Positions 50,015 to 62,508 of a DNA stretch of 64,000 nt are shown here, in pieces (position 1 is the first letter of the stretch; the number at the start of each line of letters is the position of its first letter). Source of the DNA: Epiperipatus broadwayi (Eukaryota; Onychophora; Udeonychophora; Euonychophora; Peripatidae); NCBI GenBank assembly GCA_028023455.1, contig JAQFVV010006222.1, forward strand, positions 248,001 through 312,000, in the 5' to 3' direction. The notes beneath the pieces are model-generated. The model was not told where the DNA came from and searched no databases. It worked only from the letters and a program-made list of their open reading frames with translations. Made by a program: the position numbers and the translations under genes.

Positions 50015-51350
50015 AACACTTTTATATAAAAAAAAACCCTTTTCAAATACATAAGTATTCTTCATTTTAATAGTAATTATTTCTACCAAAAACACTTCAT
50101 CAAAATTTAATTTATAATTAATTTAATACATTATGTTTTGATCTGTATTAATAAACTGATCAAGATATTGCTGTAGTTTAGTATTGTTAATATTTTTCTT
50201 TTTTTATATATTACAAGTCAGTTTAAAAGTGCACATATAGTCACTTGATGACACTAAGTGTAAATAAAAATATTTACAATTATTACTAAATGGTTACTGA
50301 GTTAAAGATTACTAAATAATATTTAAGTTGAATATAGACTTTAATCTTCATTAAAGAGTAATATATCTATTGTTATTAAATACAATAACATTATTAATTT
50401 ATCTATATCCTTCCTACATTAAATGAAAATGACTGTCGAAATGCATTTCTCATTTAACCAACATTCTTATTTTATCTTATGACACATCTTATATACCTTC
50501 ATCATCTTGTCCACTATTTATCCATAGTAAATTAATAGAATTTTGAAATACTGCATTAATTATAAGCACTCCTTTCATTATACAGTATAGTAATAACTAT
50601 AATAATTCTTTTATTATGATAGAAAATATTATATCATTTTACTTCAGATACTAATTTTAAATTTAATTAGGATAATAATATATCTATTCTTCTGATATTC
50701 ATCTATTTTATTGTTCTCCTTACTTTTTCTTCTTATGTTTAAAATTTCTATTTCAAAGTATATTGAATTATGGTTAGCGATTATGGTAAATACAGAACAA
50801 AAATGATGAAGAAATATAACAAGATAGGCTAACTAAAGAGTAATGTTTAGTGAGATATGTATCTTGCAGATTTTTTGTCATTTTTCAAATGCCATTTTAG
50901 AATATATGTAGTAAAATAAAAGTTTTAAGGAAATTTCTATAACATTTAACATTAACTTGGTAACTCTCAAATTCATTGAGAATGGGTGAGTGTTCCTTTC
51001 AAAAAATGTGGTAGTTCCACTGCTTTAGATTGCTGTTTCATCACTATCATAACTTATATTAGTATAGACATTTTTAACATAGTAAAGTCTGCCAGAATCA
51101 TTTTTTAATTGAAAAAAATAATCTGAAGAAGTCAGTATCTTATAGACAGTTGGCAAATATCAGTTGACTTTATACTATTGTTTTCAAAGGAAAAAAATTC
51201 TTTTAGGGGAATTTTTTGCTACTTTATAAAACTTTATGTGAAACTCATCTCTTAACATCATGGACTGTCAAAATTGATACAGTGTTAGAATTTTTCAAAT
51301 ATGATAATAATTATAAAGTAAATGACAAATTTTAAATCAGAATTGTATAC
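50015..51350. other. AT-rich non-coding DNA
   Basis: No gene or element recognised. Confidence 0.5.
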
Positions 51351-51354
51351 TTCT

Positions 51355-51660
51355 TCTTCCACAGCTTGATTAATCCCACTTCAAGTCACTGGTGTGTATC
51401 ATTCATCTCCAGATTGCTTGGCCTGAAGCCACTTCCTCCTTGAGTGACATCTCCTGCAGATCCCTCTTCATTCAGTCAATCCACCTGGTCTTGGATCTGC
51501 CCCTGGGTGTTTTCCCTGGTGGTTCCATCTCCATAACCTTACTTCTGATATAATTTTCTTCTCTTCTCTTAACATGGCCAAATGACCTCAACCTTGATTC
51601 TTTAATTTTTTCACAGATTTTCCTCACCTTCATATTTTCTCATAACATTTAACAGAATTC
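51355..51660 (-). mobile_element. RTE-type LINE 3' end, second subfamily
   Basis: The minus strand reads 'KICEKIKESRLRSFGHVKRR', 'VMEMEPPGKTPRGRSKTRW' and, after a stop, 'MKRDLQEMSLKEEVAS'. This is the C-terminal block of a second RTE-like LINE lineage ('I+ESRLRWFGHVxRR...GRxPRGRPKxRW'). The 3' end runs into a GAAGAAGAAG-type tail near 51.36 kb, as expected for this group. Only about 90 codons remain, with several stops. It is distinct from the 32.03 kb copy, which carries the 'LKWSWAGH' variant. Confidence 0.85.
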
Positions 51661-51669
51661 CATTTTTGT

Positions 51670-53885
51670 TTGTTCACATTTAAAACAACTTAAAATAAAA
51701 AATAATTCATCCAGTTTCTGAAACAGCTTTTACACTAATACTGTTGGTGATATTTATAAACTTTATTCTTATTTACAACATTTTAAAAAGATCAACTACA
51801 ATTTTTTAAAATATTACTAATATGTAAAATAAAATTAAAAAGAAATCAAGTCCAAGTTATTGAGTTTTAATACAAAATAAAGATTTTATGCAGGTGTGGA
51901 AGGTTGATCATTTTCAAATACTTCCACCAACTGTAACAATAGAAATTATCAAAATTTGAGGGGTTAAAACAAAAACAAAAAAAGATGGATGAACTTCAAT
52001 AATCTCTATTCTAATAAATAATGAGTAAGAACCATTAACATACTTATCTAAAAATGCCACTGTAAATGGATGCATGTATAAAATGTGTGAATTGTAATAA
52101 TTCTCTATGGACAAATACTGGGGAAAGCTAATGAAAATAAGTAAGATAGCTTAATTTAGACAATTATGGTCCTTCTATTTCAATATATCTTTATTCTGAA
52201 GTTAAAGTGTATATAGTAAAATAGCTTTTAAAATATAAATTTTATAACTATTAGAAAACCTCTATATACAACAATTTAAATTAAGATTTTAAATATTACA
52301 TTATCAAATATTTGAAATGATAAACTGTAAAAAAATAAGACTACTAGATAACTTCCCAGATCCCTGTTTTCTTCAGTAGCATTAATAATTTCAACATAAC
52401 CAAGTCCAAAACTTTCTAGAAATATTTATATATACAAATCTAGAATCAATTTGCATAATATAATATATAATTTCATATAGTTTTTACTTATCCCTTCATT
52501 TTGATTTGTATTAATAAATACGTTATTCAGATTTCATTAATAGAATTTATTAAATATCAATTCTTTTGTTTAAAAATTTTATTTCAATTTTTACTTTTGC
52601 TTATTTTTTAATAAATTGATTTATTTTCTTTTAAAACTTCTGGATTTATATTACTCTCCCACATTTATATACACAGTACATAAGCAGGTTTTGTTGTGTA
52701 CGACTCAGATTAAAATCATATCTTATATCCATATGTGGGGGCTTAAATATGAGAGGTGTGCAGATAAGTACGATTGCATCTATAAAAAGTTTTGAAAATA
52801 AATTTACTTCGAAAAAGCAAATATCTGCGTAGAATATTTACGTACGATATCATAGAAATAAATGACAGACTTATAACTCGTATTAAATTATTAATACTTA
52901 TACAGGAATATGTAGTTTATTAAATATATATAAATTTTAATGAGTGTAATTAAATGATACGTTGAGAACAGGAATGCGCAGTTTATTAATTATATGTGTG
53001 TACATATATATATACACATTCATAAATTTTAATGAATGTAATTTAATGATACATTGAGAATAAAATGTAAAGTGTATAACTTGCAAAATGATCTTTTCTT
53101 ATTATTAATCGCAAATCTCGAATGATTATTGCAAAAATTACTCAAAACTAATAAATAAATTATTACACACACATACATAATATATATATATGCAATATCA
53201 ATTTATTCGCAAATATTTTAGATAAAGATAATAATATAATTTCTATACTATCCCCAACATATCAAATGTTGAAATTTCTGAAAAGAGTATGCGATCATTA
53301 TAAGGTGGTTTTTTATTTTTTTATTATTCATACTATTAGATAAATAATATGATAGTTATTGTCAACACAAATTATTATATTCATGTGTTCATAGAACTAG
53401 CTCTAGGGAGCAATCAAAAATGGTCAAATTCAAAACAAAATATATAAAAGTGATTATCCAGATATGCTGACTTGTGTCTGTATGTGTAAGAGAGAAGGAA
53501 CATATGATAACATTATCACAGTTTTTCTGCAAAAGTACAATGTTGCATATGAAACAAATGTCTCCATTTGAAAATCAGTCTTTGTTCTTACTTTAAACAC
53601 CTTCTAGTAAAACTAATAATAAAATTAAAAAATATAGCAAATGATGAATCGCAGAAAAAAGCTATAAATGTAAATCCCATTTGTGTTATGAGATATGACT
53701 AACTGGACTAGGGCTGAAGTAATGTTCTCAAAATGAAAAATAACTATATGACATTAAACTAAAAGCAACATTAATATCTCATGATATGTGTGAAAAAATA
53801 TTGAAATTTGGTATTAGATGTGATGCAATGCATTATGAATTCTCCTTATACCGAGTCATAAATCTCTCAGCCATTATGCCCAGAG
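51670..53885. other. AT-rich non-coding DNA
   Basis: No gene. A weak direct repeat ('ttaaatgatac.ttgagaa' with 'tttattaaatatata'-like sequence) occurs near 52.91 and 52.98-53.06 kb. Confidence 0.5.
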
Positions 53886-53889
53886 AAAC

Positions 53890-55050
53890 CTGTTACCCAC
53901 TTTATCTTCCCTTTCCATTTCCCATCCTAAGTTTTTCCCATATTCTTCTATATCCTGCTCCATCCCATTTCCACAACATTATCTTTGTCAACTCCAGGGT
54001 CTTTATATCTAAATCACCCTGATCTTCTCCAAAATCCAGCATAAAAATCAATAACCCACTGAGTAGATAATCACTTTGTTCATATTTATTCTTCCACAAT
54101 TTCATTATTTGAACCCTTTCTGCTGTCAGGCATTTCCATTCAATTAACAGCTACCCAATATTTTCTATGCTTTCCTTACACAACTTGCAGACTAAATCAC
54201 TTATATTTTTCTATTTATGTGTATATTACTTGTTGCTAAAGAGCCTGTTTAAGCTTTAAACAGTAAACTACTTTCCTTGCTACTATCATAAATTAACTTG
54301 CACCCAATATTCCTTTTACTTCTATACATATTTAAACTCTTTTTATTCTCCATACTAGTTTTCCATCTCTCCAACTCTCTATTCTTTATTAATGCATCTA
54401 TTCTTCTATCCCATTCCTTGCAATTATAACGCTTAACAATTCTCCTAACACAATCATCCTATTTTTTGTATAAGTATACTGACATAAATTCTTTATCCAA
54501 ATCTTCTGTATGCCATACTACCTTTCTCACTCATCTTGTTGCCTGCCTTTTACTCATAATCCAATTAAATACTGTTCTGGCTATTCTCTTATTATCCATA
54601 AACTGCAATCTACTGAACATTTTCATTTTGCCTTTTTCATCTCTCATATAAAAAATTAACCATCCCATTTCTCCTTGAATTGCCCTTTGCTGTCTACACA
54701 AATGCATGTCATCCTATTTCTCTTTGTACTTTTTCTAAGTAATCTAACACTGATTTGCTAACACCTAACACATCATTACTATATATTAACTCTGCTACTA
54801 CTACTCCCTTCCATACAATTCTTGCTACATCATATTTATTATATGAAAATCATCCTTTTGTTTTATTTGTTTTATTAATCATTTTTTCCTCCCATTTATT
54901 CAATCAATTTCTGATTACTTAATATAATTTCCAAATAGTTATACCTATTCACCACACTTAACTTTATATCCCCCAGTAAAAATTCTTTTTCTTCACAAAA
55001 CTTAATCTTAAGCATTACACATGCTCCCTCTATTTCTTCATCTTAAAAAA
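53890..55050 (-). pseudogene. Decayed LINE polyprotein, C-terminal ~380 codons
   Basis: The region is markedly pyrimidine-rich on the plus strand, that is, purine-rich in the sense direction. The minus strand gives, in order with many stops and shifts: 'KIKFCEEKEFLLGDIKLS', 'NRYNYLEIILSNQ' (the 'YKYLGxxxS' block after LINE RT palms), 'GEMGWLIFYMRDEKG', 'MDNKRIARTVFNWI' and a C-terminal knuckle-like 'VCKLCKESIENIG' followed by 'LLIEWKCLTAERVQIM'. This order is that of the post-RT region of a non-LTR retrotransposon. The decay is much heavier than in the 20 and 46 kb LINE copies, so it is an older and different family. Confidence 0.75.
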
Positions 55051-55715
55051 ACCCAATAAAATTAAGTGAACAAAGATGGAAATTCTTTACAAAATAATAA
55101 TACAACATAAAGATGACATAATTGCATTTCAGAATATTCACTATTCTTTAATAATCACATTTTCAAATTCATGGCATACAATCGTTTTTAGCTGGATGTG
55201 TATTGAACATGATACAGCCACATTTGCTTCAAACCATATAGCAACACAAACAAACTAGGCTTAAGATATTTCAAATGATACATTCACCATTAGGCAGATA
55301 ATTTTTATGTAAATCATGTTTGCAAACTTTCCCATAGAAATTGTTTATATCTTCCTATTTTAAATAAGAAAATATTTAGCTGAGACAAAAGTGTGTATTC
55401 ATTTAGAATATGTAAAGAAATCTCTAATATAGGTTTTGTTGAATAAAAAAATAATTTGTCATTGCCTGTTTTTGTCTAATAATATGGGTTCACTTCTCTC
55501 AAAGCCAATAAAAAACATATATTATCCCTCTTGGAATCACAATCTCATAGCGGAAAGTTGCCAGAAGTAAGATTGAAGATAAATAAACGCTGATTTTAAG
55601 TATTTTGAGGTATGTTTATGGTCTTTAAGTTCTATTTTGAATGACTTTATTTGCTTAAAATTCTGTAAAATAACTTTTATTACCAGCTAACAATAAAATT
55701 CAAATTGCAACTTCA

Positions 55716-55717
<2 letters not shown>

Positions 55718-55764
<47 letters not shown>

Positions 55765-55777
55765 TAGAGATATTTCA

Positions 55778-55858
<81 letters not shown>
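55718..55858. repeat. Compound (TA)n(GA)n microsatellite, duplicated
   Basis: A TA tract followed by a GA tract occurs twice in a row, separated by 'tatttcaattttt', which suggests a tandem duplication of the whole compound repeat. Confidence 0.9.
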
Positions 55859-55859
<1 letters not shown>

Positions 55860-56403
55860 ACATCAAGAAAATAAGAACTTATTATTAGTAATTATTTTTA
55901 TCAAAAACTAAAAATTTAAAGATAAAGAAATATATATATATAATTTATAGAAAATAATCATATGCATAATGAATTGAGATTAATATTTCTTGAAAATAAT
56001 TAGCTAAATTTATTTTAATAATATGATTTCAACAATATATTTATGGTAATAATTTTCATAATTAAAGAAAAACTAAGACTAGACTTTGGAGAACACCATG
56101 AGAAAGGTGTAGCTAAATATAATTTTCATTTGGGTTTTTTTAAACAAGTATTAGGAATACTCTATTCATACATTCAAGAAGCAAAAACAAATTTTCACCA
56201 TTAGTTGCTAAGATTCAAGTTTTTATAAATTGTGATTTCAAAGTATAAAAAGATTCTCCACACATATAGTAAGACAATGTTATGATGAGTTCTCATTTAT
56301 CTCCCTTGGACCATTTTCACAGGACTGCTGATTTCTAAAATAACGTTATCTTTTTTACAATTGCTTCATTTATTAAAAAAGTATCAACTCTCTCTGTACA
56401 ATA

Positions 56404-56605
56404 GTGCCACCTAGTGCAAACCATAGTAATCAATGGATGGTAGATAGTTTGTGCAGTAAAATTTGCTATCTGATGCCTATTCATCTAATATCTCCAGACT
56501 AGTTTCTAGCTTATAGCCTTCATGAATGAGAAGCCTTGTATCCGAGAACACTGCACCAAATGGTGATCATGTGATGTTTTAGTGTATCATTTATTATCAA
56601 CATTT
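56404..56605. repeat. Single-armed copy of the 2.87 kb hairpin family
   Basis: Shares 'agtaatcaatggatg', 'ctatctgatgcctattcat', 'ctaatatctccagactagtt' and 'tagccttcatgaatgag' with the arms and loop of the 2.87-3.15 kb repeat. Farther out, 'tggtgatcatgtgatgttt' matches (inverted) the 'acatcacatgatgacca' just left of that hairpin. This defines a family unit of roughly 200 bases. Confidence 0.65.
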
Positions 56606-57205
56606 TAATCAATATCAGATGAGGAGATTTGAAAAGTAACATGTGAATGAATAGTAATTAATTTCTGTCCAAATGCTAATATGTAAGACTAGACAAGAAG
56701 AAATTTGCATAATCTTTTTACTATTTTAAAAATCATTATGGCAGTACTTTTGTACCTATTAATTATGAACAAATCAATGAAACATCATCAAAATGTCAGT
56801 CTACTACCTCTGAAATAAAATTTTTAGTTTGTTTAATTTGAGTCATTTAAAAAAATTGCAAGAAATAGATCCACTTGGTCTTAATTAAAAAAACTGAAGT
56901 TATATTCTTTAATTTATTATATAATGTGTTGTCCATGATGATAACTGAAATAACTTTTGTTTATTCCTAAGATGATATTCATATTTCTAAGATTTTTATT
57001 CTCTTCTACAGATATCCTTTCTTATTTCATAGTTACAGTGAAAGTACAAATATGCTATATAAAATAAAAATTAATATAACATTATAATACTAACCAAAAA
57101 ATAAGCTTTGTAAAAATTCTTCTAATTATGGTTTCATCTATAAACAAATAGATTTTCAAGTGAAATTCAACTATATACCAAACAAAATGGCCTTCCCATT
57201 AATTA

Positions 57206-57398
57206 CTTGTCTTCATGAAATTGATGGCCTCAGATTCAAAATATTTTATCATCAAGCTCCTCTTTTCAATTTCCTTTTTTCATAAAATATTATTTGACAA
57301 TGCAGAGATTAATGAAAAAAGGGAATTGAAAAAAAGAGTAAAAGCAACCTTGGTGATAATTTTTTTTTAATTTGACGTCATCAATTTCATGAAGACAT
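57206..57398. mobile_element. Imperfect hairpin, MITE-like
   Basis: 'tgtcttcatgaaattgatg' (57209 on) pairs with 'catcaatttcatgaagaca' (to 57396). Further inside, 'ttcaatttccttttttcat' pairs with 'atgaaaaaagggaattgaa'. The arms are about 85 bases with mismatches. No protein. Confidence 0.65.
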
Positions 57399-57640
57399 CC
57401 TTTGATGTTAAAGGAATGGGTTTTGAAGTGAATTATGGAAATATATTATTTATTTGCCCTATAATTGATCAGCTAGCAGTATCTAAAGAAGAAAAAAATA
57501 ATAGCACACAGATTGTTTCAAGTGATATTATCAATCATAGTACTTGCATGGGAATCAAACCTGGAATCTACACTGGTGAATAATGAATTTAAGATGATGT
57601 ATGCTATAACAAACTAGACTATTCTGTTAAAGGCAACATC
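57399..57640. other. Non-coding DNA
   Basis: A 64-codon plus-strand frame (57389-57583) crosses this interval without a recognisable domain. Confidence 0.35.
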
Positions 57641-59640
57641 AGTTTCTTATGACACTGTACACCATTGTCATGTGAGCAGCATCTTTGAATGTCCTTCTCT
57701 GGTTTCCTACTTTGGATACATTTGTTCTTTCTTTTTTAATAACCAGTTTGTGCTCTTTTAAGGATTTTTCTGTGAGGTGACTGCTTGCACAATATACATT
57801 TTGCCTCAATGATATGGTAATTCATAATTGCAGTTTAGATTTTGTAGAAGTTAGGATATCTTGTAGTTTGATATGCCTTTGAAAACTAGTCTAAAATTAT
57901 GCTGATGGCATATTTTCTTTGTTTGTCTGGTAGCCTTTGTATATATAAATACACAGCAGTATCTATGCTTTTTTTCTTTTGATATTTCTTTCTGTTGTAT
58001 ATTTAAGGTATTCTTAATGATGGATGATAGATAATCATTCTTCATGAGAGTTTGTGCTATGTAGGACTGCCTTTTCCAAATCACGAGTTTCTGTTCTTTT
58101 ACTCTGAATCCATAGTGATAGTGTAACTCCATGTTGTATGTTTATATAATAAATTGGATCTGTATGCTAAATATATTTCTGTGGGTATGGGTTTTTTATA
58201 AACTGTAGTTTATCATGATAATGTCTTGTCATAAGCCCTCTAAGAATCCCATTCTGATGCTAATGTGAATTTAATTGAAAAAGATATGGTAGTAATGGGT
58301 GTTCACAATGTTTGTAATAGTGCTTTACCATTTGGCCTTACAACAAATGTATCATCAGCAAAATGAAGCTAAACTTTAGGTGAATATTGGAATAATATTT
58401 ATTATTATAGTTCCAAGATCTTCCATGTAAATGTTACTAATCAGCGGAGACAATGGTGAATTCATGGCCATGTCTTGATTTTGTAAGAAGAATTTTGCAT
58501 CACATTGAAATAATATTGTTAGGTACATAAAGATTAGTCTAGACACCAACATTCATTTTATAAAATTTAAAAGTTTAGAATATCATATTAAAACTTTTAA
58601 TAATGATTATTTTTAGACATTTCTAAACTATGACTTTATTTTTATCAAACTAAAGATTATCTTCTAAAGCATATACATACTCATGCTAAGAAGAGATCAT
58701 TTAAATGTCATTTTTTCTTTTTGAGTTTCTTCAATAACTGTGTAGGACTAATCATAATCAATTAATAAAAAGGTCACTCTGGCAAAAAATAACAAATTAA
58801 TAATGATAACAACAGAGATACCATCAGTTATAAAAATAAAAATAATAATATTGACATCTATTATATGTGTACATTTTTTAAGCCTGGAAAATTTAAGTTA
58901 TTATTTATTCCCTTAATTAATATAATTTAATTTAAGCTAAAGAAATCAATCCATTATTGAAGATAGACAAGGAGCTCCATAAAAAATTAAAAAAAAAAAC
59001 CAACAATTTTATAAAACAACTATTAAATTTAAATGATTTAAGCATCTAAACTTTTAAGCTGTTTAAAAAAAAACATTGGTGCTTGAATTAATCATTAAGT
59101 ACATATTGTTGTTATATAGAATGCTAAGTGATTCATTATATGACCAGTAGGATGAATTATCCTGATTTGTAAGCTATTGTCCTCATTTTTTTCTTATAAT
59201 AAACAAGGCTTCATCACAGAGCACAATTTGTGAATAATTTTTCCATAACAAATCTTAGCAATATGTCAGAATTCCTTTTTCCAATTTTCATGTTCTTGAT
59301 TAACTCTACAAAGTGTTTAGAAATTTGTGACAAAGAATAGGGCCTTGTGTATCAAAGTGCTAAGACATTTCCAAAAAAGTCTTGATCTAAGTTTTGATGG
59401 GTGATCTTCTAGAATTAACAATGACTCTTAATGGAATGTATTTATTCCTTACGGATTGTAGATAGACCATAAAGATCAGGATTTTGCTAATATATATTCA
59501 TTTACTTTATTCTCAATCAGAGAAATAGTTGCAATGTTTCCTGAATAATGCATGCAACCTTGTTTCTGTAGTTGGTAGGACAATTTTTAACCCTCTTCTA
59601 ATGCAAAAACATTATTTTTGAAAGATTTCAGAAAATGTAT
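57640..59640 (-). mobile_element. Penelope-like element remnant, interrupted
   Basis: On the minus strand two blocks in the right order resemble a Penelope-like (PLE) reverse transcriptase. The 5' block (about 59640-59110) gives 'YGLSTIRK', an 'LRVIVNSRRSPI'-like stretch, 'FVELIKNMKIG' and 'LFTNCAL'. The 3' block (about 58550-57850) gives 'QDMAMNSPLSPLISNIYMED' (PLE 'GxAMGSPLSPxxANxxME'), 'FADDTFVVRPNG' (PLE 'RYVDDTFxIWPHG') and 'AVYLYIQRL'/'HNFRLVFKG' C-terminal blocks. A weak GIY-YIG-like 'GKMYIVQ...LKEHK' may follow near 57.8 kb. A ~540 bp AT-rich stretch (58.56-59.10 kb) separates the blocks. PLE reverse transcriptases copy element RNA using an associated GIY-YIG nuclease. Many stops; dead. 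Confidence 0.75.
58560..59105. other. AT-rich interruption inside the Penelope-like remnant
   Basis: About 540 bases without protein similarity separate two PLE reverse-transcriptase blocks that would normally be joined by only a few tens of residues. Near its two edges 'ttaaaagtttaga' and, inverted, 'tctaaacttttaag' occur, which may be terminal inverted repeats of an inserted MITE. An intron is the alternative. Confidence 0.45.
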
Positions 59641-59649
59641 CCAACTCCA

Positions 59650-60530
59650 ATTTTCTGTTGTATTTTATCTTCAGTTACGTTAAAGCAAGTATAATGTAAA
59701 AATTGTGAATATACATACAGGAGAAAGAAACTTTTAAACTAAACTTTAAATTTAAAAAAAAAAAATGCCAAAAATAAAAAATTCAAGCGTTTTTTTTTTC
59801 CTTAAATGAAAAGAAACACAAGTAAATTCAGTCACAGTGACTAATATCATTTATTTAAAAAGATAGAAAGACGGGGGGGGGGGTGATTTTTAAAAAAGGT
59901 TGAATCGAAAATTTTAATCTTGTTTTCAATAATGTTTTAAAAAAATCATACTTTTTTTCTTATTTTTAATCTAGTTAATACAAATAAATAAATAATATAT
60001 TTGTTAATAGTTAGCTCAACAAGAATAATAACAAATACTGACAATGATTAAGTATTTTGAAACTAAAAAATTTTTAGAGTCAAAAAACTTGTTTCTGGCA
60101 CAGAATTATACAGATATATATATAAATTAAATTAATATATATTACAAACATAAATTTTTGTTGGAACCTGTTTATAAAAGCCTACTTTTGCCTAATTCAT
60201 ATTAGAGCCATATCGTGCCATGACATTCATTATATTGTCAATTTTCAAAAATTGCTATATTAGAATTAGATAAAAATCATTCATTTTCTATAAATAATTA
60301 TCTATTTAACAACCTACTCTTCATATAAATTTGAAAGTTTGCAGCAACTTTGAATAATTTTGCATGATTTTCTTTCTCTTATTTTTTTTTGGAGAACTAC
60401 ATAGGATATGGACTTTCAATTTATAAAAAAAAAAGTAATTTACTTCTACTATAAGAAAAGGCATAAACACATCATCTAAATGTAATATTTTTTAGTAACA
60501 AACAAAATTCATATATATATACCAGATATA
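59650..60530. other. AT-rich non-coding DNA
   Basis: No gene. A poly(G) run of about 10 bases lies at about 59.873-59.883 kb. Confidence 0.5.
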
Positions 60531-60532
60531 CC

Positions 60533-60650
60533 CGCCTATAAAAGGCCTTTTTTTAAAATTAGTTGCTTTATTTTTATTTTTTTTAAGATTTAATGTAAAT
60601 TAAACAAAACATTTTAATGTTATATAAATAAATGTGAAAAATGCACGAAA
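60533..60650 (+). repeat. Leader direct repeat, left copy
   Basis: Starts 'gcctataaaagg' and contains 'aagatttaatgtaaattaaa' (about 60587-60606) followed by 'attttaatgttatataaa'. The block at 63845-63965 matches it with modest divergence over ~120 bases, in the same orientation and 3.3 kb away. Confidence 0.75.
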
Positions 60651-62412
60651 CTAAGAAGACTCTCACATCAGCTCAAGAAGAAGTTCAAAGTATTGTAAGA
60701 AAAATTTTAAAAAGATTTCATTTCAATTATTCTAGGACCCAAGATTAAGTTACAATCTTGTAGCAGAGCGTTTTCTAGTTTTTAATTTGTTTATTAAGTG
60801 TCCAAAATTGATTAAGTGCTATGGAGACGGTTTTATAACCTTCCCAAGATGGATGCTGACTGTCAAAGTCAGAATAAGCAAGCATTCAGTAGTATTAAAT
60901 TTAATGACATATTGAAAAGTGATCAAGTAATTCCGGAAGTATTTAAACAATCTAAATCAATTAAAAATAGTTCAGAAAGATGTTTAGAGGTGAAAGAACT
61001 AAAGGAAGTTAAGAAAAAAATGAAATTTGAGGGAAATAAAAAAACTGTTTTAAAGAAAAATTCAAACGGTACCAAAAATACAGTAGATATTGGGCTAAAG
61101 ATCAATGAAAACATTGAGATACAGCAAATTAAAGTTGATACAATGAAACATAAGCTAAATATTAATGATACTGCCAAGTTTCATGGAAATCTATCAGAAA
61201 ATAAAGTTGTGGGCGGGTCTGTCACAAAATTACTAAAATCTAAAACGATAATTAAAAATCACGGGAATTTTGTCACAAGAGAGGGTGCTGTGCCCCAAAT
61301 TCATGATATAGAAGCAGAACTGGAACAAAACAAAGATGAAGATCACCAAAGAGACTCTACATAGATCAATACAAGAATAAATACTGAAGGACAAACTAAA
61401 AACCTCAGGAAAAGTACACAAAGTAATTATCTAGACAAAACCATGACAATTAAAAGCCAAATCTTGGAAAAAAATAGGGAAAAAGTTACAGAAACCCAGA
61501 AGTATCCAGTTGAACCTGCTGGTGAGAGCAATAATGCAGAACTAACACTTCCAACGTTTGCAGAAAAGTTAAAAAAGGATACTAAGACTTCCAAATGGCA
61601 AGGTTTCAAAACCCCATATGCCAATGGCTTTCCAATGAAGCAGGGGGTTATGAGCCTTGAGACAAAGCTAGAGCTAGTGGTCAGAGGTCATGAAAACAAT
61701 CTGAACAATGCAAAGTATGGGAAAACTAGTCATGCTGGCATCTCCCATGAAAATAAATTTGAGAATGGCTTAACATATCATAATGTTGAGTCAAGTACAA
61801 ACAACTCTAATCAGGATAGAAATAATTTAATTCCAGAAGACTTTCAATCAGTCAATGGTGAATTTAATAATAGAATTCCTTAGAAATTGTTTAATTCCTT
61901 TCTTAGATTCTGGAATCAGTATACCCAACATTGAGCACAACGAGTAAAAAATTTGAACTTTTCATATTTCCAATAAATGAGCTATTTGTCCTAATCAAGG
62001 ACTTAAATATCATTGATTCAATAAGAAGGGTCTACTATCACCCTAACAAAAAATATGTCACACTAGAATTTGAGAACACTTTAGCCAAAGAAAGATTCAA
62101 AAGATCTCAAATGTTTCTAGATGGAAAATATTTAGTGAAAATTGACCTGGAAAGACCAAGATTGATAACAGGTATGATGCGAAATTGTCATGTGGCATTT
62201 GGAAAAGATGAATTGCAGGGACTGTTAGTACAGTTTGGCTCTATTGAATGGTTCATTTTCCTAATGGAAAGAAGAGCAGGGATTCAGCTGCCATCCAATA
62301 ATGCAATATTTACAATGAGGTTGACTAAAGGTATCAGTCCACTGGATATACCACTATTTTTGAGCAGAATAAAATCCCAATATGCATAGTAATTCGAGAA
62401 ATTCAACCACAG

Positions 62413-62508
62413 TGTTATGGATGTGGAGACACTGGCCATTTAATTAGGGCCTGTCCAAAAAGAGTATGCACAGAATGTGGGGAAAGCTATAGTGGATTCC
62501 ACAAATGT
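62413..62508 (+). other. Two consecutive zinc knuckles in the ORF1 protein
   Basis: First CX2CX4HX4C (62413-62454, 'CYGCGDTGHLIRAC'), canonical for nucleic-acid-binding gag knuckles. The second, CX2C...HXC (62467-62508, 'CTECGESYSGFHKC'), follows after four residues. All ligand residues are intact although the surrounding frame is broken. Confidence 0.85.

Larger units (their letters stand above)
55060..57200. other. AT-rich non-coding DNA
   Basis: No gene. Contains the microsatellites at 55.7-55.86 kb and the repeat copy at 56.40 kb listed separately. Confidence 0.5.

Noticed and set aside
57389-57583. 64-codon plus-strand frame as a small gene
   Set aside because: Begins inside the arm of the 57.2 kb hairpin, has no domain and no supporting context.
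60923-61177. Antisense frames over the ORF1 element (60.9-63.4 kb, minus strand)
   Set aside because: Shadows of the plus-strand coding sequence; Phe/Ser/Leu-rich complements of Lys/Glu/Asn codons.
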